DNA of 64,000 nt from Flavipsychrobacter sp. (GTDB lineage: Bacteria > Bacteroidota > Bacteroidia > Chitinophagales > Chitinophagaceae), in contig JAEUVF010000014.1 in assembly GCA_016787265.1 (NCBI GenBank), positions 62,001 to 126,000 on the forward strand, read 5' to 3'. This document shows positions 53,057 to 63,339 of the stretch, piece by piece. A program made the position numbers and the translations under genes. The notes below the pieces were generated by a model. That model saw only the letters and a list, made by a program, of their open reading frames with translations, ran no database searches and was not told the DNA's origin. Each line of letters begins with the position of its first letter. The stretch's first letter is position 1.

Positions 53057-53093
53057 ACAGCGGCTAAATTACGGAATTCCCCCCACCCGACGG

Positions 53094-54257
53094 TTACCCA
53101 ACAGGTGGATGGCGGTGGAAAGGTTTGGTACGGTCGAATAAGTAGCGGTAAGTGGTAAGGATGCGACTTCTTTCGTTCGTAAGATTTTCTGCCACAGCAA
53201 TCATTTTTGGATTGAAATCACCTATCCACTGCATCTCATATTCATCGTAGGGCAGTTTGTGCTGGATTATTTTGGCTGATTCAACAATAAGGAAACTGTC
53301 AACTCCCATGCCCTGGTATTCCGGCACCACACCAAATACCAGTCCAACGAAACGCCGGTTGGGTTTGGTTGCCTTAATCCATAAGAATTTTAATTTGGCC
53401 AGCAGATTAAACTGTCCGTTCAGGTATTTGAACCATTGGTTGAGATCCGGCAGGTTGATAAAAATGGCTATGGGATCTTCCTTGTAGTAGGCAAACCAGA
53501 CAATCTTTTCATCCATTACCGGTTTCATCTGATCGAATAACCGAAGGCATTGACCCGGACTCAGTTGTTTGTTACCCGCATGACCCGCCCAGGCCTTGTT
53601 GTAAACCGTGCAAAAATCCTCAGCGTATTTTTTCAGATTTGATTTTCGTATGTGCCTGGCCGTGAAATTTGGGTCGGCTTCCAGTTTTGCATGTCGTTCG
53701 TAGAACTTGGACTGCAAAGGTTCATGCGGGTGCATGCCAAAACAGATCTGGTTATAAAAGGGTAGAAACCCGTATTGCTCGAAGAGTTCAATGTAGTATG
53801 GCGGGTTGAAATTCATGCAATACAGTGGTGGCTGGTAGCCTTGTGTTACCAGTCCCCACCATTTATCACGTTCTCCAAAATTAATGGGGCCGTCCATAGC
53901 TTCCACGCCCTGTTCCATCAACCAGTTTCGGGCAGTATCAAACAGCAGATTGGCTGCTTCCTGTTGATGGATGCACTCAAAAAAGCCAATACCTCCCACC
54001 TGCATATCATCCCCTTTGTTGCGGTACTTTTTGTTGTAAAATGCAGCGATACGACCAATGGCTTTCTGTTGCTCATTGTACAGGATCCACCGGATGATTT
54101 GCCCATTTCGGAATGCCTTGTTTTTGTTCTGGTCAAAAACAGCTTCGATATCCTTGTCCAGTGGACGAATCCAGTTTGGATTTCCATTATAGATACGGAC
54201 AGGTAATTGCAGAAACTCGTTGATTTGAGTGGCGGATTGAACAATTTCGATCTTCAT
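53094..54257 (-). CDS. GNAT-fold-like protein, copy 1 of a tandem pair
   Basis: Protein of 387 residues, clearly homologous to its upstream neighbour over the whole length. Shared segments include GRIAAFYNKKY, GFFECIHQQEAANLLFDTA, AMDGPINFGERDKWWGL, MNFNPPYYIELFE and a C-terminal half with VFGVVPEYQGMGVDSFLIVE. The last resembles the acetyl-CoA-binding beta-bulge and helix of GNAT acyltransferases (R/Q-x-x-G-x-G). Two GNAT-like folds in one chain are likely. The substrate is unknown. It lies between its paralog and dnaX in a minus-strand run. Confidence 0.82.
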   Translation of the reverse strand: MKIEIVQSATQINEFLQLPVRIYNGNPNWIRPLDKDIEAVFDQNKNKAFRNGQIIRWILYNEQQKAIGRIAAFYNKKYRNKGDDMQVGGIGFFECIHQQEAANLLFDTARNWLMEQGVEAMDGPINFGERDKWWGLVTQGYQPPLYCMNFNPPYYIELFEQYGFLPFYNQICFGMHPHEPLQSKFYERHAKLEADPNFTARHIRKSNLKKYAEDFCTVYNKAWAGHAGNKQLSPGQCLRLFDQMKPVMDEKIVWFAYYKEDPIAIFINLPDLNQWFKYLNGQFNLLAKLKFLWIKATKPNRRFVGLVFGVVPEYQGMGVDSFLIVESAKIIQHKLPYDEYEMQWIGDFNPKMIAVAENLTNERSRILTTYRYLFDRTKPFHRHPPVG

Positions 54258-54281
54258 CAGTCGGCTCTGGGATGGTTAGTG

Positions 54282-55463
54282 TTAGTTTAAAAAAGGATGA
54301 CGTAAAAAGGTATGTGCGGGATCCAGCATATACCGCCAGGTGATTAATCGCCTGCTTTCGGTAGCGCCAAGATTACGGGAGATGTTCAGCATTTTCTGGT
54401 TGAAATCGCCCTGCCATAATAATTCCAGTTCTTTATAACGCCCTTGTTTCTTGATTACTTTTTCGGCCTCTACAATCATATAATAATCAATGCCGGTTCC
54501 CTGGAATGCAGGTACGATTCCATATATGATTCCTATAAAGCGGTTACAGGTTCCGGTTTTTAAATGGTAGATCAGCCGGAGTTTATTCAGCCAGTTCAAT
54601 TCGCCTTTGAATAAGCGAAAAATCTGGTTCAGATCCGGAATATTGATCCACATGGCAACCGGTTCATTGTTGTGATAGGTCATCCATGCAATCTTTTCAT
54701 CCATTATTGCCTGCATGCTTTTAAACAATGCAATGGCCTGACGCTCCGGCATTTCCTTATTGCCTTCGTGTTTGGCCCAGGCCTCGTTGTAAATTTTGCA
54801 GAAATCGACCGCGTATTTCTCCAGGTTTTTCTTCTCAATCATTTTTGCCTGGAAAGCCGGATCTGCAGCAAATTTCCGGTGCGCTTCGTAAAATTTGGGT
54901 TGTAGCTGGGTAGCACTACCGGCCACGTCCATGCGAAAACAAAGTTGGTTGTAAAATATCTCAAATCCAAAATTTTCGAACAGGCTTTTGTAATAGGGCG
55001 GATTATAGTTCATTCCATAGGGGGGAGGTTGAAATCCTTCCGCCAGCATACCCCAGAATTTATCACGTTCACCGAAATTGATAGGGCCATCCATGGCAAC
55101 CATGCCATTCTCTCTCAGCCAGCCGGCTGCTGTGTTAAACAAGAGACTGGCAGCCTCCTGGTCATCGATACAATCGAAAAATCCAAATCCGCCAACAGGT
55201 CCCGGATCGCCTTTTGATTTGTATTTCGGATTGATGAAAGCAGCAATTCTGCCTGCAAATTTTCCATTATCCAATTGAAGCAGCCATCGTCTGGCTTGCC
55301 CCTGGCGAAACAGTTTGTTTTTTGCAGGATCGAACACAGCCATCACATCCTGATTCAGGGGTTGTACAAAATCAGGATTCTGTTGATTAAGCTGCAGGTG
55401 TACCTGCAAAAATGCTTTTGCGAGTGCCGGATCTTCTACTGGTACTATTTTCATACTGTTCAT
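54282..55463 (-). CDS. GNAT-fold-like protein, copy 2 of a tandem pair
   Basis: Protein of 393 residues paralogous to copy 1: GRIAAFINPKYKSKGDPGPVGGFGFF, AMDGPINFGERDKFWG, MNYNPPYYKSLFE, YGIVPAFQGTGIDYYMIVEAE. The ATG at 55463 overlaps the permease stop (ATGA), supporting translational coupling; ATG 55454 is an alternative three residues in. The two copies have diverged widely, so the duplication is old. An amino-acid or lipid N-acyltransferase role is possible for the family but cannot be specified. Confidence 0.82.
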   Translation of the reverse strand: MNSMKIVPVEDPALAKAFLQVHLQLNQQNPDFVQPLNQDVMAVFDPAKNKLFRQGQARRWLLQLDNGKFAGRIAAFINPKYKSKGDPGPVGGFGFFDCIDDQEAASLLFNTAAGWLRENGMVAMDGPINFGERDKFWGMLAEGFQPPPYGMNYNPPYYKSLFENFGFEIFYNQLCFRMDVAGSATQLQPKFYEAHRKFAADPAFQAKMIEKKNLEKYAVDFCKIYNEAWAKHEGNKEMPERQAIALFKSMQAIMDEKIAWMTYHNNEPVAMWINIPDLNQIFRLFKGELNWLNKLRLIYHLKTGTCNRFIGIIYGIVPAFQGTGIDYYMIVEAEKVIKKQGRYKELELLWQGDFNQKMLNISRNLGATESRRLITWRYMLDPAHTFLRHPFLN

Positions 55464-56542
55464 TTATGATCCTTGCCTAAAAACGGCAAGTTAAAACGAA
55501 CAGGCCTATTTTTCTTTCTTTTTACCACCGGTGTAGTTTGCTGGTACTCCCAATAATAGATTTTTAACAATATGAGGAAGTAGGAAATAAGTAGCGGCCC
55601 AAAGATAAGACCAGGCAACTGGAAGAATTTTAATCCCATTATAACGCCTAATACGGTAACGATGGGGTGCGTATCTGCCATACGTTTTGCCAGCAGGAAA
55701 CGTACTACATTGTCGACGCTGCCCATGATAATGGCTCCCCATCCGATAATGAAAAATCCCTGTCCGACATGACTGGTAGCCATCAGGTAAATGGCTGCCG
55801 GTATCCAAACGATGGCGCACCCTACTATGGGAATGATCGAGGCGAATCCGGTTATAATGGCCCAGAAGCCGGCTTCTGGTAAATGAACCACTTTATAGGC
55901 AGCATATCCGGTTAAGCCCTGCGCTATTGCTATCAATGGAATCCCTACAGAATTGCTGAAGGTTTGTGCTACTAATTCACGTCCGAAGATTTCAATTTTA
56001 TGCCGTGGAAAAGGCAGGTAAAAAATAATTGCCGCTTCCATCCGGTTTACATTCATAATCATGAAGTACAGGAAAAAGTACATCATGGTGATGGTGCTGA
56101 AAAAGTTCAGACTGTTATTTAGCACAGCCGTCATCAGGTTGGTGGCATTGGTCTGTATTTTTTCCATATTGGAAGGCGATAACAACTGAATGCCGATCTG
56201 TTTGGAAACCTGTGCATCAAATTTTTTGAGGGTTTGAAAAATGAGGTCGGGATTTTCGAGAAAGCCTCCTATTTTTTTATACACCATCGTTACAAAAAGG
56301 GTCATGGGGCCCATGATGATAATAAGTGTCATCAGGATTACGAAAACAGCGGTAATGGACTTGCCCCATCCTTTTTTCTTGGTCAGGTATTCAACTGTGG
56401 GTTTGCTTAAAACATAAAACATGACGGCTCCCAGGAAGGCAGTAAAAAACTGGATCAGGCTGTACAACAGCATCAGTCCAAATACGATAATGATAGCCAG
56501 AAAAAAATACCGGTTGATTTTGTGGTCCTGCCTTATTTCCAT
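55460..56542 (-). CDS. AI-2E-family (PerM/YdiK-like) membrane permease
   Basis: Protein of 360 residues from ATG 56542 (MEIRQDHKINRYFFLAIIIV); the frame continues to 56620, but that would overlap the divergent YtxH gene. About eight membrane helices are seen. Family features include a long central amphipathic stretch (FENPDLIFQTLKKFDAQVS-like region) and the conserved segment GFASIIPIVGCAIVWIPAAIYL. Members have been proposed to export autoinducer-2, act as Na+/H+ antiporters or move other small solutes, so the function is open. It heads the minus-strand run into the GNAT pair and dnaX. Confidence 0.88.
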   Translation of the reverse strand: MEIRQDHKINRYFFLAIIIVFGLMLLYSLIQFFTAFLGAVMFYVLSKPTVEYLTKKKGWGKSITAVFVILMTLIIIMGPMTLFVTMVYKKIGGFLENPDLIFQTLKKFDAQVSKQIGIQLLSPSNMEKIQTNATNLMTAVLNNSLNFFSTITMMYFFLYFMIMNVNRMEAAIIFYLPFPRHKIEIFGRELVAQTFSNSVGIPLIAIAQGLTGYAAYKVVHLPEAGFWAIITGFASIIPIVGCAIVWIPAAIYLMATSHVGQGFFIIGWGAIIMGSVDNVVRFLLAKRMADTHPIVTVLGVIMGLKFFQLPGLIFGPLLISYFLILLKIYYWEYQQTTPVVKRKKNRPVRFNLPFLGKDHK

Positions 56543-56608
56543 GTTGGGTGGGTTTGTCCGTTCGGAAGTCGTAATTTTAAACAAGTTAATTCTATAAAAT
56601 AGTATGCC

Positions 56609-56857
56609 ATGAGTGATCAATCAAAATTTATAGCAGGATTGTTGTTGGGTGCCGCAGCCGGTGCAGCGTTGGCCTACCTGTTGACAACTGACCGGGGCAA
56701 GGAAATTGTAGAGGAAATTAAAACTGCAGCTTCGGAAGCGGGTGAAGAAGTGAAAGCGGCTGCGGGTAAGATCGAAACAGAACTAAATGAAGCCCTGGAA
56801 AAAGGCAGGCAATGGGCCAGTGATTTACAATCGCGAACAGATTCCTTTACCTCCTGA
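56609..56857 (+). CDS. YtxH-domain protein
   Basis: Small protein of 82 residues with an N-terminal glycine/alanine-rich membrane helix (FIAGLLLGAAAGAALAYLL), the TTDRGKEI motif typical of YtxH, and an amphipathic charged helix. YtxH-like proteins are general-stress or envelope proteins of unclear mechanism. It starts a three-gene plus-strand operon, divergent from the AI-2E permease. Confidence 0.88.
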   Translation: MSDQSKFIAGLLLGAAAGAALAYLLTTDRGKEIVEEIKTAASEAGEEVKAAAGKIETELNEALEKGRQWASDLQSRTDSFTS

Positions 56858-56867
56858 ATGAAATATT

Positions 56868-57254
56868 ATGAGCGAACCACAGGAACCCGGATACTTCGAA
56901 AAATTGGAAAGCCAGTTTCAGGACTATATCAATAACCGTATCTGGCTGGTCAAACTGGAGGCAACTGAAAAAGCAGCCCGCCTGTCTTCACTGGCTCTTA
57001 TCCTGCTGGTGCTTGCCGGCCTCGCTTTTTTTGTCCTTTTTTTCATCAGCCTTATGGCGGGTTATTTTTTCGCAGAACTGACCGGCAGTTTGTTTTATGG
57101 GTTTAGCATTGTTGCCGGTATCTACCTGCTCCTGCTGATACTTGTTCTGGTTTTTCGTAAGAATTATATCGGCCCATTCCTTGTCAATATGCTAATCCGG
57201 CTTTTTTTAGAGAAAAAAAACGATGATGATGAAAGAGAAGAAAGCGCATCATAA
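56868..57254 (+). CDS. Phage-holin-superfamily-III-like (YqjE-type) membrane protein
   Basis: Protein of 128 residues with an N-terminal amphipathic region (YFEKLESQFQDYINNRIWLVKLEATEK), two membrane helices (about 42-68 and 75-98) and a highly charged tail (EKKNDDDEREES). Despite the holin-like family name there are no phage genes around it. The context between YtxH and a third small membrane protein matches YqjD-YqjE-like stress operons. It overlaps the next gene by 32 bases. Confidence 0.82.
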   Translation: MSEPQEPGYFEKLESQFQDYINNRIWLVKLEATEKAARLSSLALILLVLAGLAFFVLFFISLMAGYFFAELTGSLFYGFSIVAGIYLLLLILVLVFRKNYIGPFLVNMLIRLFLEKKNDDDEREESAS

Positions 57255-57612
57255 AGACTATTCACACATCAGTAATATGGCGGAACTGACAGCACTAACG
57301 CGTGATTTGCGTGCTACTGTCCGGCACCAGGAAAGAGAACTGCGAGACCAGGTGAAAGCCCTGCCCTCCGAAGCGCTGAAGGCAGGAACCAGCCGGATCT
57401 TTTCAGGTAAACCCGGTGAAGGATTGGGGTGGAAGGGGGCTTTAACCGGTGTTGCTGTTACTGCCGGAACCGCACTGTTGGGTACTTTTCTTACGAAAAA
57501 AGCAACAGCTGCAGTTGCGGGGAAGGCCGGGGCGGGACTCGTTAAAAACGGGCTGGTTGCGCTGGCTCCGGTGTTGCTTAAACTGCTGAGCCGTAAAAAA
57601 CGGGCTAGTTAA
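57223..57612 (+). CDS. Small glycine-rich membrane-associated protein, third gene of the YtxH operon
   Basis: Protein of 129 residues; the exact start could be any of three consecutive ATG codons at 57223-57231. The N-terminal half is charged and helical (LTALTRDLRATVRHQERELRDQ), recalling YqjD-type coiled coils. The C-terminal half has small-residue-rich hydrophobic segments (ALTGVAVTAGTALLGTFL, GLVKNGLVALAPVLLKLL) and ends SRKKRAS. It overlaps the holin-like gene by 32 bases and the convergent L,D-transpeptidase gene by eight. It is likely an inner-membrane or ribosome-associated stress protein, by context only. Confidence 0.75.
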   Translation: MMMKEKKAHHKDYSHISNMAELTALTRDLRATVRHQERELRDQVKALPSEALKAGTSRIFSGKPGEGLGWKGALTGVAVTAGTALLGTFLTKKATAAVAGKAGAGLVKNGLVALAPVLLKLLSRKKRAS

Positions 57613-59230
57613 ACATCTTTTTCATCATTTTTTTATCGTGGCCGTAGATGTCGTCGCGGAAATTGAGTCTGCCTTCCCGGTCTACCCATGCAGTAAAATA
57701 GCCAATAAAAACCGGCACCTCTTTCTGCAGGGTAACAAATCTTTCCTTACCGGCATTCATCGCTTTTGAAATAGCGGCATCTGTCCAGCTACTGTCTGAT
57801 CGCAACAACCAGCTTGCCAGCCATGTCGGTTCAGCTATCCGGATACAACCATGACTAAAAGCACGCTTATCCTGTTTAAAGAGATTTTTGCTGGGGGTAT
57901 CGTGCAGGTAAATGCTAAAATTGTTTGGAAACAGGAATTTTACAAGTCCCAATGAGTTCTGCGGACCTGGTTTTTGCCGAACCTGCCCATTCCCATATTG
58001 CTCCATATTGTTCCGTTTGAGGTAGGAGGGGTCTTTGGCCATAGCGGGCAATACTTCTTTTTTAAGAATGCTCGGTGGTACATTCCAATAGGGGCTGAAA
58101 ACCACGTATTTCAGGTTGCCGGTAAATATTACCGTACTGTTGGTAGCAGTGCCAACAACTACATTCATATTGTGGGCATATTGACCATTTTCAAAGACGT
58201 GTAGCTTGAATTCCGGGATATTGACCAGGATAAAATCCGACTCCGGTTCCTGGGGAACCCATCGGATTCTTTCCATATTCACCAGGATTTGCCGGATGCG
58301 GTAATCCAGGGGCTGGTTCAACTCCTTAAGAGTGCCGCCTCCAACCACGCCATCTTCCTTAAGGCCATAACGCAACTGGTACCTCTTTACTGCAAGTTCC
58401 AGGCTTTCATCAAAAATGTTTCCCGAATCGGCAACCGGCAGATCACCCAATAAAGAAAGCTTGTTTTTTAATTGGATGACAGCTTTTCCGGTATCGCCCT
58501 TAACCAGCTTTTTGGTTATCAGATCGAGTGGCACCCAGGTGCTGAGTCGCTGGATCTCATAATATTTCTTCAGCTGATCGCGGAGCAGGGCATATTGCCT
58601 GTTCACCGGTTCATAGCGATTGATGTCCTTTCCTTTTTCTTTCACCAGGGTGTCGAGCATGGACAACATATTTACTCGCTTTCTGGGAATAAACCAGTTC
58701 AGATCATGGGTATTCAGGCGTCTGTCGCCCATATAGGCTTTGTTTGCATACCTGAAAAATTGAAGGGTTAGTTGCCATTCCACCAGTTGGCGGGCTGAAT
58801 CCGGCACAGCATTCATGCCGTTTGCCTGTACAGAGTCTGCCCAGGCCTGCAGGTAAGGATTGTATATGGAGCTATCGCGACTGTATTCCAGGTAATTCGC
58901 CTGCAGATTCCAGAAATGAAGTGACTGCTCCGCTAAACCGGTGCTATCGAACCAGGCATACTGAAAGTTACGTTGGTTATAAAAATTGCGTACCAGTTGC
59001 CGGGCGGTGTCTGGCATGGAACGGCCCTCGAGGAATTTTTCCAGTGATATACTGTCGAAAAAAAGGGTGGAAAAGGCATTCTGGCCAGTGATGGCGGTAT
59101 CCCGGATAGCTCGACCCTGCCCATTGGCGGACGGTTCCTGGCAGGCGGAAAAAATGAATAAAAAGAGTACTGAGATAAAAAAAATGCAGGTCCAGCCGAT
59201 GCTGGTGAGGTATCTTTGGCGCCGATTCAT
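57605..59230 (-). CDS. L,D-transpeptidase (YcbB/LdtD-like), lipoprotein
   Basis: Cell-wall cross-linking enzyme of 541 residues. The N-terminus has a lipoprotein-type signal ending FSAC (Cys30). A large helical scaffold domain is followed by a peptidoglycan-binding module (VIQLKNKLSLLGDLPVADSG, YQLRYGLKEDGVVGGGTL) and the YkuD catalytic domain. That domain contains ILVNIPEFKLHVFENG, MNVVVGTATNSTVIF, YLHDTPSKNLF and the active-site motif FSHGCIRIAEP. Lipid anchoring would place it in the periplasm. It probably makes 3-3 cross-links or attaches proteins to the wall. Confidence 0.92.
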   Translation of the reverse strand: MNRRQRYLTSIGWTCIFFISVLFLFIFSACQEPSANGQGRAIRDTAITGQNAFSTLFFDSISLEKFLEGRSMPDTARQLVRNFYNQRNFQYAWFDSTGLAEQSLHFWNLQANYLEYSRDSSIYNPYLQAWADSVQANGMNAVPDSARQLVEWQLTLQFFRYANKAYMGDRRLNTHDLNWFIPRKRVNMLSMLDTLVKEKGKDINRYEPVNRQYALLRDQLKKYYEIQRLSTWVPLDLITKKLVKGDTGKAVIQLKNKLSLLGDLPVADSGNIFDESLELAVKRYQLRYGLKEDGVVGGGTLKELNQPLDYRIRQILVNMERIRWVPQEPESDFILVNIPEFKLHVFENGQYAHNMNVVVGTATNSTVIFTGNLKYVVFSPYWNVPPSILKKEVLPAMAKDPSYLKRNNMEQYGNGQVRQKPGPQNSLGLVKFLFPNNFSIYLHDTPSKNLFKQDKRAFSHGCIRIAEPTWLASWLLRSDSSWTDAAISKAMNAGKERFVTLQKEVPVFIGYFTAWVDREGRLNFRDDIYGHDKKMMKKMFN

Positions 59231-59293
59231 AAAAGGAAAAAGTCAATGGTTTGAGGTAAAGGTAGGAATCCTTCAAATTCCTTTTGGAAATGA

Positions 59294-60862
<1,569 letters not shown>

Positions 60863-60896
60863 GACAGGAATTGTTCCGAATCATTGAAACGAACGT

Positions 60897-61160
60897 ATGA
60901 ACTTAGAAATATTGACCCCAGAACGCAAGCTCTATTCAGGTGATGTGTACGGAGTACAGTTGCCTGGTGTGGACGGATTGTTTGAGGTTCTCGAAAAACA
61001 CGCACCTATGGTAAGTGCGCTCAAGGCAGGTAAACTGAAAGTGTTGAAAGACAAGCAGCAAGCTGATACCGAGCAATATTCCATCCAGGGTGGCTTTGTG
61101 GAAGTTTTTCAGAACAAGGTGACCGTTTTAGTGGAAGGGGCCATACCTATGAATGATTAA
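60897..61160 (+). CDS. atpC: F1F0 ATP synthase subunit epsilon, N-terminal domain only
   Basis: Subunit of 87 residues forming the beta-sandwich domain that joins the gamma stalk to the c-ring (MNLEILTPERKLYSGDV, GLFEVLEKHAPMVSALKAG, IQGGFVEVFQNKVTVLVE). Typical epsilon subunits are about 130-140 residues and carry a C-terminal helical hairpin that can inhibit ATP hydrolysis. That hairpin is absent here, and the gene is closed by a normal stop and terminator, so this is a natural short form and not a frameshift. Confidence 0.95.
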   Translation: MNLEILTPERKLYSGDVYGVQLPGVDGLFEVLEKHAPMVSALKAGKLKVLKDKQQADTEQYSIQGGFVEVFQNKVTVLVEGAIPMND

Positions 61161-61184
61161 CACCAAGTGTCTTTTGGAATAACT

Positions 61185-61217
61185 AATCCCGCAGTTAACA
61201 GCTGCGGGATTTTTTTT
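61185..61217 (+). terminator. Intrinsic terminator of atpD-atpC
   Basis: AATCCCGCAG (61185-61194) pairs perfectly with CTGCGGGATT (61202-61211), and a T-run continues to 61217. Confidence 0.93.
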
Positions 61218-61272
61218 CGGTTACTGGTTGCAGCTATATTTTCATTTTTTTGCTCTTGTAAGAAAAGGCCGT

Positions 61273-63144
61273 ATGAAGAAACACCTGCTTTTGCCTTTCC
61301 TTATCCTTTGGGGCTTTAACAGTTATACACAACCGAAACGGGTAACTGCGGATACTAAAATTGAATCCGTAACCGTCTTTCTGAAAGGAGCGGAGGTTAA
61401 AAGAACCGGAACAGTTGCAGTACCACTTGGTAAATCAGAACTGGTATTGCAGGGAATCTCTACAGATATTGAATCGCCCAGTGTTCAGGTAAAACTGGAA
61501 GGAGATCTTACCATTCTTTCAGTTGGCGTTCGAAAGAATTTTTTGCAGGAAGAAAAGATACGTGAGGAAGTAAAGCAATTGCAGGACCAGATTGATGGCA
61601 TTGAAGATAAGCAATCGCGCCAGCGCAAAATGCTGGACGTATTGAAGCAGGAAGAAGCCATGCTGGTGAGAAACCAGGAATTGAAAACGGGAACAGTTGC
61701 TGTTAAGCCGGCTGATCTCAAAGCCGCCCTGGATTTCCAGCGGGAGCGGTTGGAAGAGTTGTATAACAAGCAACTGGAAATTGAAAAGAGCCAGGTGAAA
61801 CTGGAGAAGGATAAACAATCGTTGCGGAACCAGGTCAATGAGATGAACAATGTACGAAACCTGGCAGTAAATGAGATTTATGCAGTTGTGGAATGTCGGC
61901 GTGCCGGATCCGTTCCCTTATCGGCAACTTACCTGGTAAATAAAGCGGGATGGCATCCATCCTATTCGATTTCCGTGAAAGATATCAGCGCTCCTCTTGA
62001 CATTCAGTTTGTGGCGAATGTGTATCAGTCGAGTGGAGAAGTATGGAAGGATATTAAGCTGGCTTTATCCAGTGGAAATCCGTCCCAGAACAATGAGAAG
62101 CCACAGCTGGAGCCCTGGTATTTGAGGTATATGACTCCTGGAATGAGTTCCGCACAGTTTCGAAATGTGCTGAATGGAACTGCTGCGCAGGGCAGGGTGG
62201 TGGATGAACGTGGGGTGCCTGTTACGGGTGCAACAATACTGGTAAAAGGAAGTTCAACAGGAACGACTACAGATGCGAATGGTTATTTTTCTTTAAATGC
62301 TGTACCCAGAGGAGCAACACTGGTGGTTAGTAGCGTCGGATTCCAGGGAAGGGAGATGATTTTCACAGGTGGGTTCCTGAGTGTTCCATTGGCATTTCAG
62401 GAGAATGCATTGCAGGAAGTAGTAGTGATGGGATATGGTGGCACGAGCGATGCCCTGGCAGGAGAAGTTGCGGGTGTTCAAAGGAGTAAACGGGAAATTT
62501 CCCCCAAACCACTTGAAATAACCACCACCTACCAACCCACTACCACCAAATACGAGATCAAAGAAATTTATACCATTCCCAATGATGGCAAAGTAAATAC
62601 CATTGATGTGAAGAAGTCTTCACTGCCGGCGGTGTATGAATATTATGCTGCACCTAAACTGGAGGAGGCGGCTTATCTGACAGCCCGACTCACAAACTGG
62701 CAGGAGTTGGAGTTGATGGCTGGCGAAGCCAACCTGTTTTTTGAGGGCACGTTCCTGGGCAAGAGTTTTATAGATCCTGCACTGGCGGAAGATACGCTGT
62801 ATCTGTCACTCGGACGGGACGCGAACGTGATCGTGAAACGAACGCTGCTAAAGGATTTCAGCTCGAAACGATTCATGGGTGGAAACAAATCGGAAAGCAA
62901 ACAATTTGAGCTGAGAGTACGCAATAACAAAAAACAACCCATTACGATTTTACTGGAAGATCAATATCCGATTTCCACCATGAAAGAGATTGAAGTGGAG
63001 CGGGATGGACATGATGGCGGCCGGTTGAACAATGAAAACGGACTGGTAAGCTGGAACCTAACGGTTGCGCCGGGAGCAGAACAAAAGAAAACAATTCGGT
63101 TCACGGTAAAATATCCAAAAGAAAAACGACTGCAACTGGATTGA
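61273..63144 (+). CDS. DUF4139 (MuiA-like) protein with an inserted SusC-type regulatory domain
   Basis: Secreted or periplasmic protein of 623 residues from ATG 61273 (MKKHLLLPFLILWGFNSYTQ signal); the frame opens earlier but lacks a signal there. The N-terminal DUF4140-like part (IESVTVFLKGAEVKRTG) is followed by a long coiled coil (about 85-205), then the DUF4139 beta domain (ATYLVNKAGWHPSYSISV...). A carboxypeptidase-regulatory-like domain is inserted at about 304-395 (QGRVVDERGVPVTGATILVK), ending in ENALQEVVVMGYGG, the segment that leads into the plug of SusC receptors. DUF4139 then resumes to the end. The family name (mucoidy inhibitor A) gives no clear molecular role. Confidence 0.85.
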   Translation: MKKHLLLPFLILWGFNSYTQPKRVTADTKIESVTVFLKGAEVKRTGTVAVPLGKSELVLQGISTDIESPSVQVKLEGDLTILSVGVRKNFLQEEKIREEVKQLQDQIDGIEDKQSRQRKMLDVLKQEEAMLVRNQELKTGTVAVKPADLKAALDFQRERLEELYNKQLEIEKSQVKLEKDKQSLRNQVNEMNNVRNLAVNEIYAVVECRRAGSVPLSATYLVNKAGWHPSYSISVKDISAPLDIQFVANVYQSSGEVWKDIKLALSSGNPSQNNEKPQLEPWYLRYMTPGMSSAQFRNVLNGTAAQGRVVDERGVPVTGATILVKGSSTGTTTDANGYFSLNAVPRGATLVVSSVGFQGREMIFTGGFLSVPLAFQENALQEVVVMGYGGTSDALAGEVAGVQRSKREISPKPLEITTTYQPTTTKYEIKEIYTIPNDGKVNTIDVKKSSLPAVYEYYAAPKLEEAAYLTARLTNWQELELMAGEANLFFEGTFLGKSFIDPALAEDTLYLSLGRDANVIVKRTLLKDFSSKRFMGGNKSESKQFELRVRNNKKQPITILLEDQYPISTMKEIEVERDGHDGGRLNNENGLVSWNLTVAPGAEQKKTIRFTVKYPKEKRLQLD

Positions 63145-63303
63145 TTTCGTAAGTATACCAAAACCGTTCAAACACGTCTGAATAAACCGTTTTATCACGC
63201 TGGCAGGTGATTCGTTCCCTTTGTACTTTCACTCCGGGAACCAGCCATAGATGAAGAGTGAATACGTGAGAAGGAAATTGGTTGGAGGGGTAGTAAGTGG
63301 AAC

Positions 63304-63337
63304 AAAAAACCGGACTTCAAAGAAGTTCCGGTTTTTT
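63304..63337. terminator. Bidirectional terminator between the DUF4139 gene and yqgE
   Basis: AACCGGACTTC and GAAGTTCCGGTT pair around AAA with one bulge. Six A precede (63304-63309) and six T follow (63332-63337), so it can stop transcripts from both sides. Confidence 0.88.
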
Positions 63338-63339
63338 GT

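Noticed and set aside
56868..57254. Holin-like gene as a sign of prophage
   Set aside because: No integrase, capsid, tail or lysis genes are nearby. The neighbours fit a YqjE-type stress operon.
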